Assembly: GCA_020638595.1 (NCBI GenBank)
Contig: JACKIG010000025.1
Location: 1 to 42,500 of the forward strand
Direction: 5' to 3'
DNA length: 42,500 nucleotides
From: Rhodospirillaceae bacterium
GTDB lineage: Bacteria; Pseudomonadota; Alphaproteobacteria; DSM-16000; Inquilinaceae
The notes under the pieces are model-generated. The model worked only from the letters and a program-made list of their open reading frames with translations. It did no database searches and was not told the DNA's origin. A program made the position numbers and the translations under genes. Below, piece by piece: positions 9,073 to 16,854 of this stretch (the stretch's first letter is position 1; the number at the start of each line of letters is the position of its first letter).

Positions 9073-9136
9073 TCACCGGGCGCGCCTTCGACAGCGCCGC
9101 CACCTTCAACCGACTTCGAACGGGATCACTTCGGCT

Positions 9137-9243
9137 TGGGGTCAGGTCTTTCATTGCCGTATTCGACCACTTCCGGATTGGTCTTGCGGCGCTCAAATAG
9201 TAATGACAGTTTATTATAACTTCCAATTGAAGACCTGACCCCA
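9137..9243. repeat. 107-bp element bounded by 14-bp inverted repeats (MITE or REP-like)
   Basis: TGGGGTCAGGTCTT at 9137-9150 is repeated in perfect inverse at 9230-9243, and similarity continues inward for a few bases (TCATTG against CAATTG). The interior is much richer in A and T than the flanks (for example CAGTTTATTATAACTTCC). It is too short to encode a transposase. It resembles the short GGGGTCAGGTCTT-ended elements associated with Y1-type (REP-associated) transposases in many proteobacteria; that link is from general knowledge and cannot be verified here. It lies between ilvD and the HpnL-like gene, beside the inositol locus. Confidence 0.7.
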
Positions 9244-9322
9244 GACGTTGACCGGAAACCCTGTGGTGCCGATGGCCGGTGCGTCGGGCCGGGGGGCGCT
9301 TGCGGCACCCAGCCCGTCTGCC

Positions 9323-10375
9323 TCACCGTGCCGGCTGGCGGCCGAACAGGCGGCGGCCTTCGCCCAGCTGCCAGGCGACCAGACCGGGCACGCCCAGCGC
9401 CAGCTCGCGCACCCGCTTGCCCAGGGCGATCAGCAATGCGTCGCTGGCGGTGATGCCGAACAGGGCACCGAAGACGACGAAGCCCGCCTCCAGCACACCG
9501 ATCGCCCCGGGCACCAGGAAGGCGGCCGCGCGCAACCCCGCGCCGAAGCTTTCGAGGATGAAGGCTTCCGCCGGCGTGATCGGCTTGCCGAGGAAATGCA
9601 TCAGCAGCCAGACTTCGCCCGTGCCTGCGATCCACCCGGTGAGGCGCCAGAGCACGGCGCGGGCCAGCCCGGCCCTGTCCGCGTAGACCGCATGGACGGC
9701 CGCGTCGATGCGCACGCCGTGCCCGGCAATGCGCACCACCCGCTCGTCCCGGATCAGCCCGCCGGCCACGCGGCCGATCAGGGCGAACATGCCGCGCCGC
9801 TGGGCGGCGACGAACGCACCCGCCATCAGCGCCAGGACGGCAAGCCCGGCCAGCACCGTGCCGGCGACCATGCGCACCCCCGGGTCGGTGGAGACCGCCA
9901 GCAGCGCCACAAGGCCGGCGAAGACGAACATGAGCTGGGTGACGAGGCCGACCGTCAGGTCCGTGACCATGCTGGCCGCCGCCGCCGGTCCGGGCGTGCC
10001 CCAGCGGTGCAGCAGCTGTACCGACACGAGGTCGCCGCCCACCTGGCCCACCGGCAGCAGGCTGTTGATGCTCTCGCGGATATAGCGGTTCCACAGCAGA
10101 AGACCCGCCGACGGGCGCGAAGCGGCCGGCACCATTTCCCGCCACGACAGCATGCTGAACGCGAGCGGGAAGAGGTGGAACGCCGTCACCGGCACCAATC
10201 CCCAGCCGACGACGGCGATGGCTTCCAGCACGGCCGCCCAGCCCGCATCGGCCACCAGATAGGTCGCAAGCGCGAGGCCGGCGAGGGCGAGAAGGACGAG
10301 CGCCGTTCGGATGTCGTGAGTCCTTGGTCTGGAAGCCTGCGCGGGTCTGGCGCCGGCGCCGGAACGCCAGGGCAC
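9323..10375 (-). CDS. HpnL/UPF0104-family flippase-like integral membrane protein
   Basis: The 350-residue protein has about seven to eight hydrophobic segments and the lysylphosphatidylglycerol-synthase transmembrane fold (UPF0104/AglD type). It carries the features of the hopanoid-associated HpnL subgroup: RYIRESINSLLPVGQVGGDL near residues 97-116, ESFGAGLRAAAFLVPGAIG near 270-288, and the nearby LEAGF. Family members are thought to move lipids or lipid-linked compounds across the inner membrane, but few have been proven. No other hopanoid gene is in the window. It is divergent from the CDP-alcohol phosphotransferase gene with only 57 bases between them, which suggests a related role, perhaps moving the lipid product. 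The start is GTG at 10375; no ATG is available in the right place, so the first 20 residues are uncertain. Confidence 0.8.
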   Translation of the reverse strand: MPWRSGAGARPAQASRPRTHDIRTALVLLALAGLALATYLVADAGWAAVLEAIAVVGWGLVPVTAFHLFPLAFSMLSWREMVPAASRPSAGLLLWNRYIRESINSLLPVGQVGGDLVSVQLLHRWGTPGPAAAASMVTDLTVGLVTQLMFVFAGLVALLAVSTDPGVRMVAGTVLAGLAVLALMAGAFVAAQRRGMFALIGRVAGGLIRDERVVRIAGHGVRIDAAVHAVYADRAGLARAVLWRLTGWIAGTGEVWLLMHFLGKPITPAEAFILESFGAGLRAAAFLVPGAIGVLEAGFVVFGALFGITASDALLIALGKRVRELALGVPGLVAWQLGEGRRLFGRQPAR

Positions 10376-10390
10376 GCGGGCGCGGACGGA

Positions 10391-10419
10391 TTTCTATGGC
10401 GGGTGACGGAGTGGGTCAA
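10391..10419 (-). promoter_or_regulatory. Predicted promoter of the HpnL-like gene
   Basis: On the minus strand TTGACC (10419-10414) and TAGAAA (10396-10391) are 17 bases apart. Transcription would begin about nine bases before the GTG at 10375, giving a nearly leaderless message. It lies in the 57-bp divergent gap shared with the CDP-alcohol phosphotransferase gene. Confidence 0.4.
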
Positions 10420-10432
10420 ATAGTCTCCGCCG

Positions 10433-11533
10433 ATGGACGCACGCACCGACCCTTACCCCAGCACCGCGGCCGCGTCATCCGGCGGCGGGCTGCTGATCGA
10501 TGCCACAGCCCCTGCGCTGGACCCGGCGACGCGGCTGCTGGGGCTCAGCCTGCTGCGCCGCCTGGTGCTGGCGGCGCGACGCGCCGGCTTCCAGGCGGTG
10601 CAGGTGGTCGCCCCCGATGCCGGCGAAGCGGCGCGGCTTGGCCGCCTGGTCGCGGGGATTCCCGAAGCACAGGTATCCTCCGACACCGGCCGGCTCGCGA
10701 GCGCCGCCACGGTGGTGCCGGCGGACCTGCTGGGGGAGGTCGGCTGGCTGACGGCGCTGCGGACCGGCAGCGGCGATGCCGCCGATGCGCTGCGCCTGAC
10801 GGACGCGACCTCGCTGGCGGCGGCGCGCGTGCGCCTGCTGAAGGGGCTGGCAAAGGCGACCGACGGCTTCATGTCCAAGCACTTCGCCCGCCCGATCTCC
10901 ATCGCCGTTTCCAGGCGCATCGTCGATTGGGGCGTGACGCCCAATCAGATGACCTTCGTCTGCATGCTGATCGGGCTGGCCGCCGCGCCATTTTTCCTTG
11001 CCGATCCGGGCCGGCTGCAGGTCATCGGCGGCCTCTTGTTCGTCGCCCATTCGGTGCTGGACGGCTGCGATGGAGAGCTGGCCCGGCTGACCTTCCGCGA
11101 AAGCCGCTTCGGCGGGCTGTTCGATTTCGCCAGCGACAACGCCGTCCATGTCGTCATCTTCGGCTGCATGGGCTGGGGATGGTACGTGGCCGGCGGGGGC
11201 CTGTGGCCGATCGCCCTGGGCATCTCGGCCGTGCTGGGGGCGGGCGGTTCGGCGCTGGCCGTCTACTGGCTGACGCTGCGCAGGAAGCCCGAGGGCGCGG
11301 CCGGCAGCGGGCCGGTCTATACCTCCGTTGCGGGCCCGCAGCGCCGGTCGGAACGCCTGACCAGGATGCTGGACAACCTGTCGCGGCGCGACTTCATCTA
11401 TCTGGTCTTCGTCCTGTCGATCTTCGGCAAGGCGGACTGGTTCCTGGCCGTTGCCGGCATCGGTGCGCCGGTCTTCCTGCTGCTGGTCCTGGTGGTGTCG
11501 TTGCGGGAGCGGCTGGCCGCCGGTCGGGGATAG
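10433..11533 (+). CDS. CDP-alcohol phosphotransferase, DIPP-synthase-like, with N-terminal extra domain
   Basis: The 366-residue protein has a membrane CDP-alcohol phosphotransferase domain from about residue 140 on. The family motif D-x2-DG-x2-AR-x8-G-x3-D-x3-D is complete, with Asp at 210, 213, 231 and 235 (VLDGCDGELARLTFRESRFG). The segment KATDGFMSKHFARPIS followed by VTPNQMTF closely recalls the C-terminal half of the thermophile IPCT/DIPPS enzymes, which join CDP-inositol to inositol phosphate. Residues 1-135 are soluble. Their LLRRLVLAARRAGFQAVQVV segment resembles a nucleotidyltransferase core, but without the LAAGxGxRL loop, so this half looks inactive. The active nucleotidyltransferase is probably the one fused to inositol-phosphate synthase, transcribed toward this gene at 11593-13473. 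The acceptor is unknown: inositol phosphate or a lipid. No Shine-Dalgarno site is obvious. Confidence 0.8.
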   Translation: MDARTDPYPSTAAASSGGGLLIDATAPALDPATRLLGLSLLRRLVLAARRAGFQAVQVVAPDAGEAARLGRLVAGIPEAQVSSDTGRLASAATVVPADLLGEVGWLTALRTGSGDAADALRLTDATSLAAARVRLLKGLAKATDGFMSKHFARPISIAVSRRIVDWGVTPNQMTFVCMLIGLAAAPFFLADPGRLQVIGGLLFVAHSVLDGCDGELARLTFRESRFGGLFDFASDNAVHVVIFGCMGWGWYVAGGGLWPIALGISAVLGAGGSALAVYWLTLRRKPEGAAGSGPVYTSVAGPQRRSERLTRMLDNLSRRDFIYLVFVLSIFGKADWFLAVAGIGAPVFLLLVLVVSLRERLAAGRG

Positions 11534-11534
11534 G

Positions 11535-11549
11535 CCTGCCGGCGGCAGG
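11535..11549. terminator. Small hairpin between convergent genes
   Basis: CCTGCC-GGC-GGCAGG forms a six-bp stem three bases after the CDP-alcohol phosphotransferase stop codon. There is no T run. It may be a weak terminator in the 59-bp convergent gap. Confidence 0.3.
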
Positions 11550-11592
11550 ACCCATCCCCGAGCATCGGAGCGGGTCGGTGCGGGCCGCCGTC

Positions 11593-13473
11593 CTACCCGG
11601 CCGAGCGCGTCGGTTCGGCCAGGAACAGTTCGGCCAGCCGCATGGCTTCCGGCGTATCCACGTCCAGCCACCATGAGCCGGTGACATCGACGGTCATCGC
11701 CTTGCCGGCGGCCGCCAGGCGACGCAATCCGTCGGACAACCCATGCTCGCCGTCGGCCGACGCCTGGCGCAGTGCGTCGAACAGGCCGGCGGTGCAGTAC
11801 ATCACGCCGGTGTCCGCACCGTCCCAGTCCGCCAGGACCTTGCCGATATGGCGGATGGCGTCGCCATCGACCGCGACCTTGGTGGCATCATCGACGTCGA
11901 AGATCTGCTGCTTGGCCATGTCGACCGCCAGGCGCATACCGCCTGCGGGCAGGCTGGCCTGGACCAGGCGCGCGGGCAGCGAGGCGTCGTAGAGATGGTC
12001 GCACATGGTCAGCACGAAGGGCTCGTCACCCATGGCCTCCGCCGCGGCCAGGGTGCTGGCGCCGTTGCCGTCGGCCCAGTCCTCGGCGGTGACGAAGCTC
12101 ACGCGCACGCCATTGCGCCGGGCGATGGACTCGAAATGGGCTTTGACCATGTCCGCTTCGTGCCCGACGGAAACGACGAACCGCTCCGCCCCGATGCTGG
12201 TCTTCAGGGTCCGTACCACCCATTCCGCCATGGTCGCGCCGGCGACCGGGGCCAGGGGCTTGGGCAGGCTGGCGTTCGGAAAAAGGCGCGAACCCACGCC
12301 CGCGGCCAGTACCAGGACGGTCTTGACCCGTTTGGTGCCCGCAACCGCCACGGCCGGTGACGGCGGCCGCACATGGCCGAGGCTCGGCGACTTGCCGGCG
12401 ATGAAGGCGTCGGTCGCCTCGCGCGCCACGTGGTCGCGCACCTGTACCGGCGGGCTCTTCATGTAATAGGCCGACGGCCCTTCCAGCGGGCCGCCGATAC
12501 CGCGGTCCAGGGCAAGCTTGGCGCATCGCAGGGCATCGATGACCACGCCGGCGCTGTTGGGTGAATCCTCGACCGACAGCCGCAGCTCCAGGTTCATCGG
12601 CACATCGCCGAAGCCGCGCCCTTCCATGCGGATGAACGCCACCTTGTTGTCATTCTGCCAGGGCACATAGTCGGACGGCCCGATATGGATGCGGTCGCTG
12701 TCCAGGGGCGTGTCCAGCTGGGATTGCACCGACTGGGTCTTCGACTGCTTCTTCGAGGCCAGCCGGGAGCGCTGGAGCATGTTAAGGAAGTCGGTATTTC
12801 CGCCGGTGTTCAGCTGGTAGGTCCGGTCCAGCGCGACGCCGCGGTCGCTGAAGAGGCGGCCGAGCATGCGGTGGACGATGGTGGCGCCGACCTGGCTCTT
12901 GATGTCGTCGCCGACGATCGGCACGCCCGCCTCGCGGAACCGCGCGGCCCATGCCGGATCGGAGGCGATGAACACCGGGACGCAGTTGACCATGGCCACC
13001 TTCGCTTGCAGGCACGCCTCGGCATAGTGGCGCACCGCCTGCTCGGAGCCGACAGGCAGGTAGCACAGCAGCACCTGCGCGCCGCTGGCCTTCAAGACCG
13101 CGGCGACGTCGACGGGCGGGGCCTCGGCCACGCGGAACGCCCGATCATCGGCGTAGTCGCCCATATGGTCGGCAATGCCGTCCAGCACCGGCGCCATGAG
13201 CACCCGGACATTGGAGACCGGCAATGCCTGCTGGAACATCGTGGTGCAATTGGGCTTGGCGAAGATCGCCTGCTCCAGCGGAAGGCCCACCTTGCGCCGG
13301 TCGATGTCGAAGGCTGCAACGACCTCGATATCGGTGGGTCCGTAGTCACCGACCAGGGGATGCATCAACCCGGCCGCAGCGGCGTTCCTGTGAATCCGAT
13401 AGTATTCGAGGCCTTGAACCAATGCGGACGCACAGTTGCCGACACCCGCGATGCCGATCTTGATATTTGCCAT
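11593..13473 (-). CDS. Fused inositol-3-phosphate synthase and inositol-phosphate cytidylyltransferase-like protein
   Basis: One 626-residue frame contains two enzymes. Residues 1 to about 365 are an inositol-3-phosphate synthase of the actinobacterial type: the NAD loop GIAGVGNCASALVQGLEYY (7-25), LNTGGNTDFLNM (221-232) and the PMNLELRLSVEDSPNSAGV segment (292-310). It would convert glucose-6-phosphate to inositol phosphate. After a Pro/Ala linker (about 366-383), residues 384-626 are a sugar-type nucleotidyltransferase: VLVLAAGVGSRLFPNASLPKPL (386-407), MCDHLYD (490-496) and WWLDVDTPEAMRL near the end. The DHLYD motif and context fit CTP:inositol-1-phosphate cytidylyltransferase. No stop or frameshift separates the halves. 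The ribosome site is GAGAGAT. The downstream partner is the convergent CDP-alcohol phosphotransferase. The synthase half is certain; the nucleotide and sugar specificity of the second half is inferred. Confidence 0.88.
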   Translation of the reverse strand: MANIKIGIAGVGNCASALVQGLEYYRIHRNAAAAGLMHPLVGDYGPTDIEVVAAFDIDRRKVGLPLEQAIFAKPNCTTMFQQALPVSNVRVLMAPVLDGIADHMGDYADDRAFRVAEAPPVDVAAVLKASGAQVLLCYLPVGSEQAVRHYAEACLQAKVAMVNCVPVFIASDPAWAARFREAGVPIVGDDIKSQVGATIVHRMLGRLFSDRGVALDRTYQLNTGGNTDFLNMLQRSRLASKKQSKTQSVQSQLDTPLDSDRIHIGPSDYVPWQNDNKVAFIRMEGRGFGDVPMNLELRLSVEDSPNSAGVVIDALRCAKLALDRGIGGPLEGPSAYYMKSPPVQVRDHVAREATDAFIAGKSPSLGHVRPPSPAVAVAGTKRVKTVLVLAAGVGSRLFPNASLPKPLAPVAGATMAEWVVRTLKTSIGAERFVVSVGHEADMVKAHFESIARRNGVRVSFVTAEDWADGNGASTLAAAEAMGDEPFVLTMCDHLYDASLPARLVQASLPAGGMRLAVDMAKQQIFDVDDATKVAVDGDAIRHIGKVLADWDGADTGVMYCTAGLFDALRQASADGEHGLSDGLRRLAAAGKAMTVDVTGSWWLDVDTPEAMRLAELFLAEPTRSAG

Positions 13474-13882
13474 TCAGATCTCTCTTTTCCTCTGCCTAGC
13501 TCCACCGTCCCCCGGACGAAAATGATCGGCCGTTCGGCCTGTGGTCGTTCGGGGCGTTCGGGGAATGCCCTGTTGCACGCAACGAAATGGCGGCCGCCGG
13601 GGCCGCTTGGGATGCGCTGACGGCGCTGCACCACGCAGCCACCTATACAGTTCCGCAATGGATTTGTCATGGAAGCGCCATATCTCAAGGGCGCAAGTCA
13701 GCCTGGCGCGCATTTGAGGGGTCGTGATCCAGGCCCGGCGCATCCCGGCCGGGGGGGCGCGCATGGTCAGCGGTTGCCCCCGCAGGAACGGCATGACCGG
13801 GGGACGTCCCGCCGGCGGGCGATGACATGAGAGGATGGCCAGCGGCGCGCCCGCGGGCAGTGCGCGCGGATCGTCGCCCGCG
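13474..13882. other. 409-bp intergenic region between the inositol fusion gene and bioA
   Basis: No convincing gene is present; a short minus-strand open frame here has no recognisable motif. The stretch holds the predicted promoter at 13642-13670 and a roughly 160-base leader for the fusion gene, in which CGTTCGG occurs three times as direct repeats (13531, 13546, 13555). The part next to bioA (13671-13882) shows nothing else I can name. Confidence 0.5.
13642..13670 (-). promoter_or_regulatory. Predicted promoter of the inositol synthase fusion gene
   Basis: On the minus strand ATGACA (13670-13665) and TATAGG (13647-13642) are separated by 17 bases, about 170 bases before the ATG at 13473. 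The three CGTTCGG repeats lie between this promoter and the gene. Confidence 0.4.
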
Positions 13883-15160
13883 CTACCGCTGCGTCAGCAC
13901 CGCGTTCACGCAGTCGGCGATGGCATCGTAGAGCATGTCCATCTCGGCGTCGGTGATGCAGTAGGGCGGCAGGATGTAGACCGTGTTGCCGAGCGGGCGC
14001 AGCAGCAGGCCGCGGGCCTGGAAGAAGGCCAGCATCCTGGGGCCGAGATCGCTGAGATAGCCGGCCGCGTCGGTGCGCAGGTCCAGTGCGGCGATGGTGC
14101 CGGTGCGTCGAACATTCTCCACACCGTCCAGCGCTGCCAGGCCGCCCAGCCGCCGCTCGTGCATCGCGGCGACGGTGGCGATGCGGGTGCCCACGGGCTC
14201 GGTCTCCCACACGCGCAGGTTCGCCAGCGCCGCGGCGCAGGCCACGGGATTGCCGGTGTAGGAACTGGAGTGGAAGAAGGTCTTGCGGCGGTCTTGCGAA
14301 TAATGCGCGTCGAAGATCCGCGCCGCGCACATCGTCACCGCCAGCGGCAGCGCGCCGCCGGTCAGGCCCTTCGAATAGCAGGCGATGTCGGGAACGATGC
14401 CGGCCTGTTCGCAGGCGAACAGCGTGCCCGTGCGCCCCCACCCGGTCATCACTTCGTCGGCGATGAACAGGACGTCGTGGGCGCGGCAGATGCGGTGCAT
14501 CTCGCGCAACGTATCGGGGCCGTACATCAGCATTCCGCCGGCACCCAGCACCAGCGGTTCGACGATGAAGGCCGCAGGCGCATCGGGGCCGCGACAGGCC
14601 GCCTCCAGTGCGTCCAGCGACTGCTGCTCGGCTCCGGCGGCGGGGAAGGGGATGGTACCGACGTCGAACAGCAGGGGTTCGTAGGCCTGGTTGAAGACGC
14701 CGCGCGCGCCCACGGACATGGTGCCGATGGTGTCGCCGTGATAGCCGTGCTGCAGCACCAGCAGGCGGGTGCGCGCCCGACCGGTGTGCAGCCAATAGCC
14801 GAGCGCCATCTTCAGCGCCACCTCCACCGCGGTGGAGCCGCTGTCGGAATAGAAGACGTAGTCGAGCCCGTCCGGCGTGATCCCGACCAGCTGCCGCGCC
14901 AGCGTTTCGCCTGGCTCATGCGTGTAGCCGGCGAAGATGACCTGATCGAGCCGTTCGGTCTGCCGGCGGATCGCCGCCTGGATCGGCGGATAACAGTGCC
15001 CGTGGGTGATCACCCACCAGGACGAGATGGCGTCGAGGATGCGGCTGCCGTCGTCGGCAACCAGCCAGGCGCCTTCGCCGCGCTCGATCTTGGGTATTCG
15101 GGGTACCAGCGCATGCTGAGTGAACGGGTGCCAGACGGGCGAGGCGCCGTCGCGTATCAT
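13883..15160 (-). CDS. bioA: Adenosylmethionine--8-amino-7-oxononanoate transaminase
   Basis: The 425-residue PLP enzyme uses S-adenosylmethionine as amino donor to turn 8-amino-7-oxononanoate (KAPA) into 7,8-diaminopelargonate in biotin synthesis. It has VWHPFTQHA at the N-terminus (typical of BioA), DSGSTAVEVALKMA for the cofactor phosphate, and the Schiff-base lysine K264 in YSKGLTGGALPLA. IADEVMTGWGRTG contains the aspartate that contacts the PLP ring nitrogen. The ATG at 15160 overlaps the bioD stop codon (ATGA), so the two are translationally coupled and the longer upstream frame is not used. It is the last gene of the bioB-bioD-bioA operon. Confidence 0.95.
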   Translation of the reverse strand: MIRDGASPVWHPFTQHALVPRIPKIERGEGAWLVADDGSRILDAISSWWVITHGHCYPPIQAAIRRQTERLDQVIFAGYTHEPGETLARQLVGITPDGLDYVFYSDSGSTAVEVALKMALGYWLHTGRARTRLLVLQHGYHGDTIGTMSVGARGVFNQAYEPLLFDVGTIPFPAAGAEQQSLDALEAACRGPDAPAAFIVEPLVLGAGGMLMYGPDTLREMHRICRAHDVLFIADEVMTGWGRTGTLFACEQAGIVPDIACYSKGLTGGALPLAVTMCAARIFDAHYSQDRRKTFFHSSSYTGNPVACAAALANLRVWETEPVGTRIATVAAMHERRLGGLAALDGVENVRRTGTIAALDLRTDAAGYLSDLGPRMLAFFQARGLLLRPLGNTVYILPPYCITDAEMDMLYDAIADCVNAVLTQR

Positions 15161-15801
15161 CGGGCGCCCTCCTGCGCCAGGAAGTCGGACCGGCGGAAAT
15201 GGGCGGCAAAGGCGTCGGCTAATGCGGCACCGTCCAGCCGCGCCAGGCGGGGCAGGCGGCCGAGGCGGCGGACGCCGCCAAGCTCGACAATGGTCCGTTC
15301 GGTATCGGGCATGGCGTCGCCGATGAAGGCGATGCCGTGGAGGGGGATGGCACGCGCGCGCAGGGCTTCGATCGACAGAAGCGCGTGGTTGATGCCCCCC
15401 AGCCCGGTGCGCGCGCACAGCACGACCGGGACGTCCCACGCGGCGAACACGTCGATGAACAGGGTCCGGCGGGTCAGCGGGACCAGAAGGCCGCCGGCAC
15501 CCTCGACGATCAGCGGGCCGTCAGCGGCAGGCAGCGCCAGCCGCGCCGGGTCGATCTCGATGCCGTCCATTTCGGCCGAAAGGTGCGGCGAGGCCGGCGT
15601 GCGCAGGCGATAGATCTCGGGCCGGAAATGCGCGGTTCCCAGGCCGGTCAGGCGCCGGACGGTCTCGGTGTCGGTTTCGTCTTCCAGCCCGGACTGCACC
15701 GGCTTGAAATAGGTTCCGCCCAGGGCCAGCGTCAGCATTGCGGCGAAGACGGTCTTGCCGACGCCGGTGTCCGTGCCCGAGACGACGAAGCGCGCGGCCA
15801 T
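15157..15801 (-). CDS. bioD: Dethiobiotin synthase
   Basis: The 214-residue enzyme closes the ureido ring of dethiobiotin from 7,8-diaminopelargonate, CO2 and ATP. The P-loop is VSGTDTGVGKTVFAA (residues 7-21) and the second conserved block is IVEGAGGLLVPL. YFKPVQSGL carries the conserved lysine of the family. Length is usual. It lies 39 bases after bioB and overlaps bioA by four bases, so the three genes form one operon on the minus strand. Confidence 0.95.
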   Translation of the reverse strand: MAARFVVSGTDTGVGKTVFAAMLTLALGGTYFKPVQSGLEDETDTETVRRLTGLGTAHFRPEIYRLRTPASPHLSAEMDGIEIDPARLALPAADGPLIVEGAGGLLVPLTRRTLFIDVFAAWDVPVVLCARTGLGGINHALLSIEALRARAIPLHGIAFIGDAMPDTERTIVELGGVRRLGRLPRLARLDGAALADAFAAHFRRSDFLAQEGAR

Positions 15802-15840
15802 GGCGCGGCCCTGCCAGACCGCCCTGCCGTTGCCCGCGGC

Positions 15841-16854
15841 CTAGCCGCAGCGCTGCAGCTCGGCCAGCGGCAGGTCGCCGATGCCGAGCTTGCCGAACAG
15901 CACGCTGTCGGCGTCGTCGCCGGGGTTGTCCGCCGTCAGCAGCGTATCGCCGACGAAGACGGAATTGGCGCCGGCAAAGAAGCACAGCGCCTGCATCTCG
16001 TCGCTCATCGCCGTCCGTCCGGCCGACAGCCGCACGAAGGATCGCGGCATCATGATCCGCGCCAGCGCAATGGTGCGCACGAAGGCGATCGGCTCGATCT
16101 TCTCCGCCTCCGCCATGGGCGTGCCCTCGATGGGCACCAGCATGTTGATCGGCACGCTTTCCGGGTGGGTGGGCAGGTTGGCCAGCGTCACCAGCATGTC
16201 CACGCGGTCGTCGGCACCTTCACCCATGCCGACGATGCCGCCGGAGCAGACCTTGATCCCCGCCTCGCGCACCCGCGCCAGCGTATCCAGCCGGTCGGCG
16301 AAGCTGCGCGTGGTGATGACCTTGTCGTAGTAGCGTTCCGAGGTATCGATGTTGTGGTTGTAGTAGTCGAGGCCGGCATCCTTCAGGCGCATGACGTCCT
16401 CGACCGACAGCATGCCGAGCGTCATGCAGGATTCCATGCCCAGCGCCCGCACGCCCTCGACCATGGCCACCACCACGTCCATGTCGCGGTCCTTGGGGCT
16501 GCGCCAGGCGGCACCCATGCAATAGCGGGTGGCCCCCGCCTCTTTAGCCTTGCGTGCCTCGCTCAAGACCCGCTCGACTTCCATCAGCTTGGAGGCCGGC
16601 AGGCTGGTCTTGTGGTGGGCCGACTGGCTGCAATAGCCGCAGTCCTCCGGGCAGCCGCCGGTCTTGATGCTCAACAGGCGGCTCTTCTGCACCTTGTTGG
16701 GGTCGAAATGCCGCCGGTGAACCAGATGGGCGCGGAACAGCAGATCGTTGAACGGCGCATCATAGAGCGCCTGAGCCTCGACCCTGGTCCAGTCGTGACG
16801 CGGCTCCGCGTCGGCGGCAAAACCGTTGCCGGGGTGGTCGCGATGATCGGCCAT
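15841..16854 (-). CDS. bioB: Biotin synthase
   Basis: The 337-residue radical-SAM enzyme inserts sulfur into dethiobiotin. The CxxxCxxC cluster motif is CPEDCGYC, preceded by KVQKSRLLSIKTGG, and the YYNHNIDTS segment is a BioB hallmark, with the conserved Cys and Asn residues for the second (2Fe-2S) cluster further on. I chose the ATG at 16854 because AAGGA lies eight bases upstream; the frame also has an ATG at 16887, which would add 11 residues. It is the first gene of the operon bioB-bioD-bioA. The usual bioF is missing from this locus. I looked for the BioR palindrome (TTATMKATAA) in the 336 bases before the gene and did not find it. Confidence 0.95.
   Translation of the reverse strand: MADHRDHPGNGFAADAEPRHDWTRVEAQALYDAPFNDLLFRAHLVHRRHFDPNKVQKSRLLSIKTGGCPEDCGYCSQSAHHKTSLPASKLMEVERVLSEARKAKEAGATRYCMGAAWRSPKDRDMDVVVAMVEGVRALGMESCMTLGMLSVEDVMRLKDAGLDYYNHNIDTSERYYDKVITTRSFADRLDTLARVREAGIKVCSGGIVGMGEGADDRVDMLVTLANLPTHPESVPINMLVPIEGTPMAEAEKIEPIAFVRTIALARIMMPRSFVRLSAGRTAMSDEMQALCFFAGANSVFVGDTLLTADNPGDDADSVLFGKLGIGDLPLAELQRCG

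Noticed and set aside
13474..13794. A 106-codon minus-strand frame upstream of the inositol fusion gene
   Set aside because: It has no recognisable motif or ribosome site and overlaps the predicted promoter and leader region.
13835..15613. A 592-codon plus-strand frame opposite bioA and bioD
   Set aside because: It covers two genes whose active-site residues are all recognisable and is only a mirror frame.
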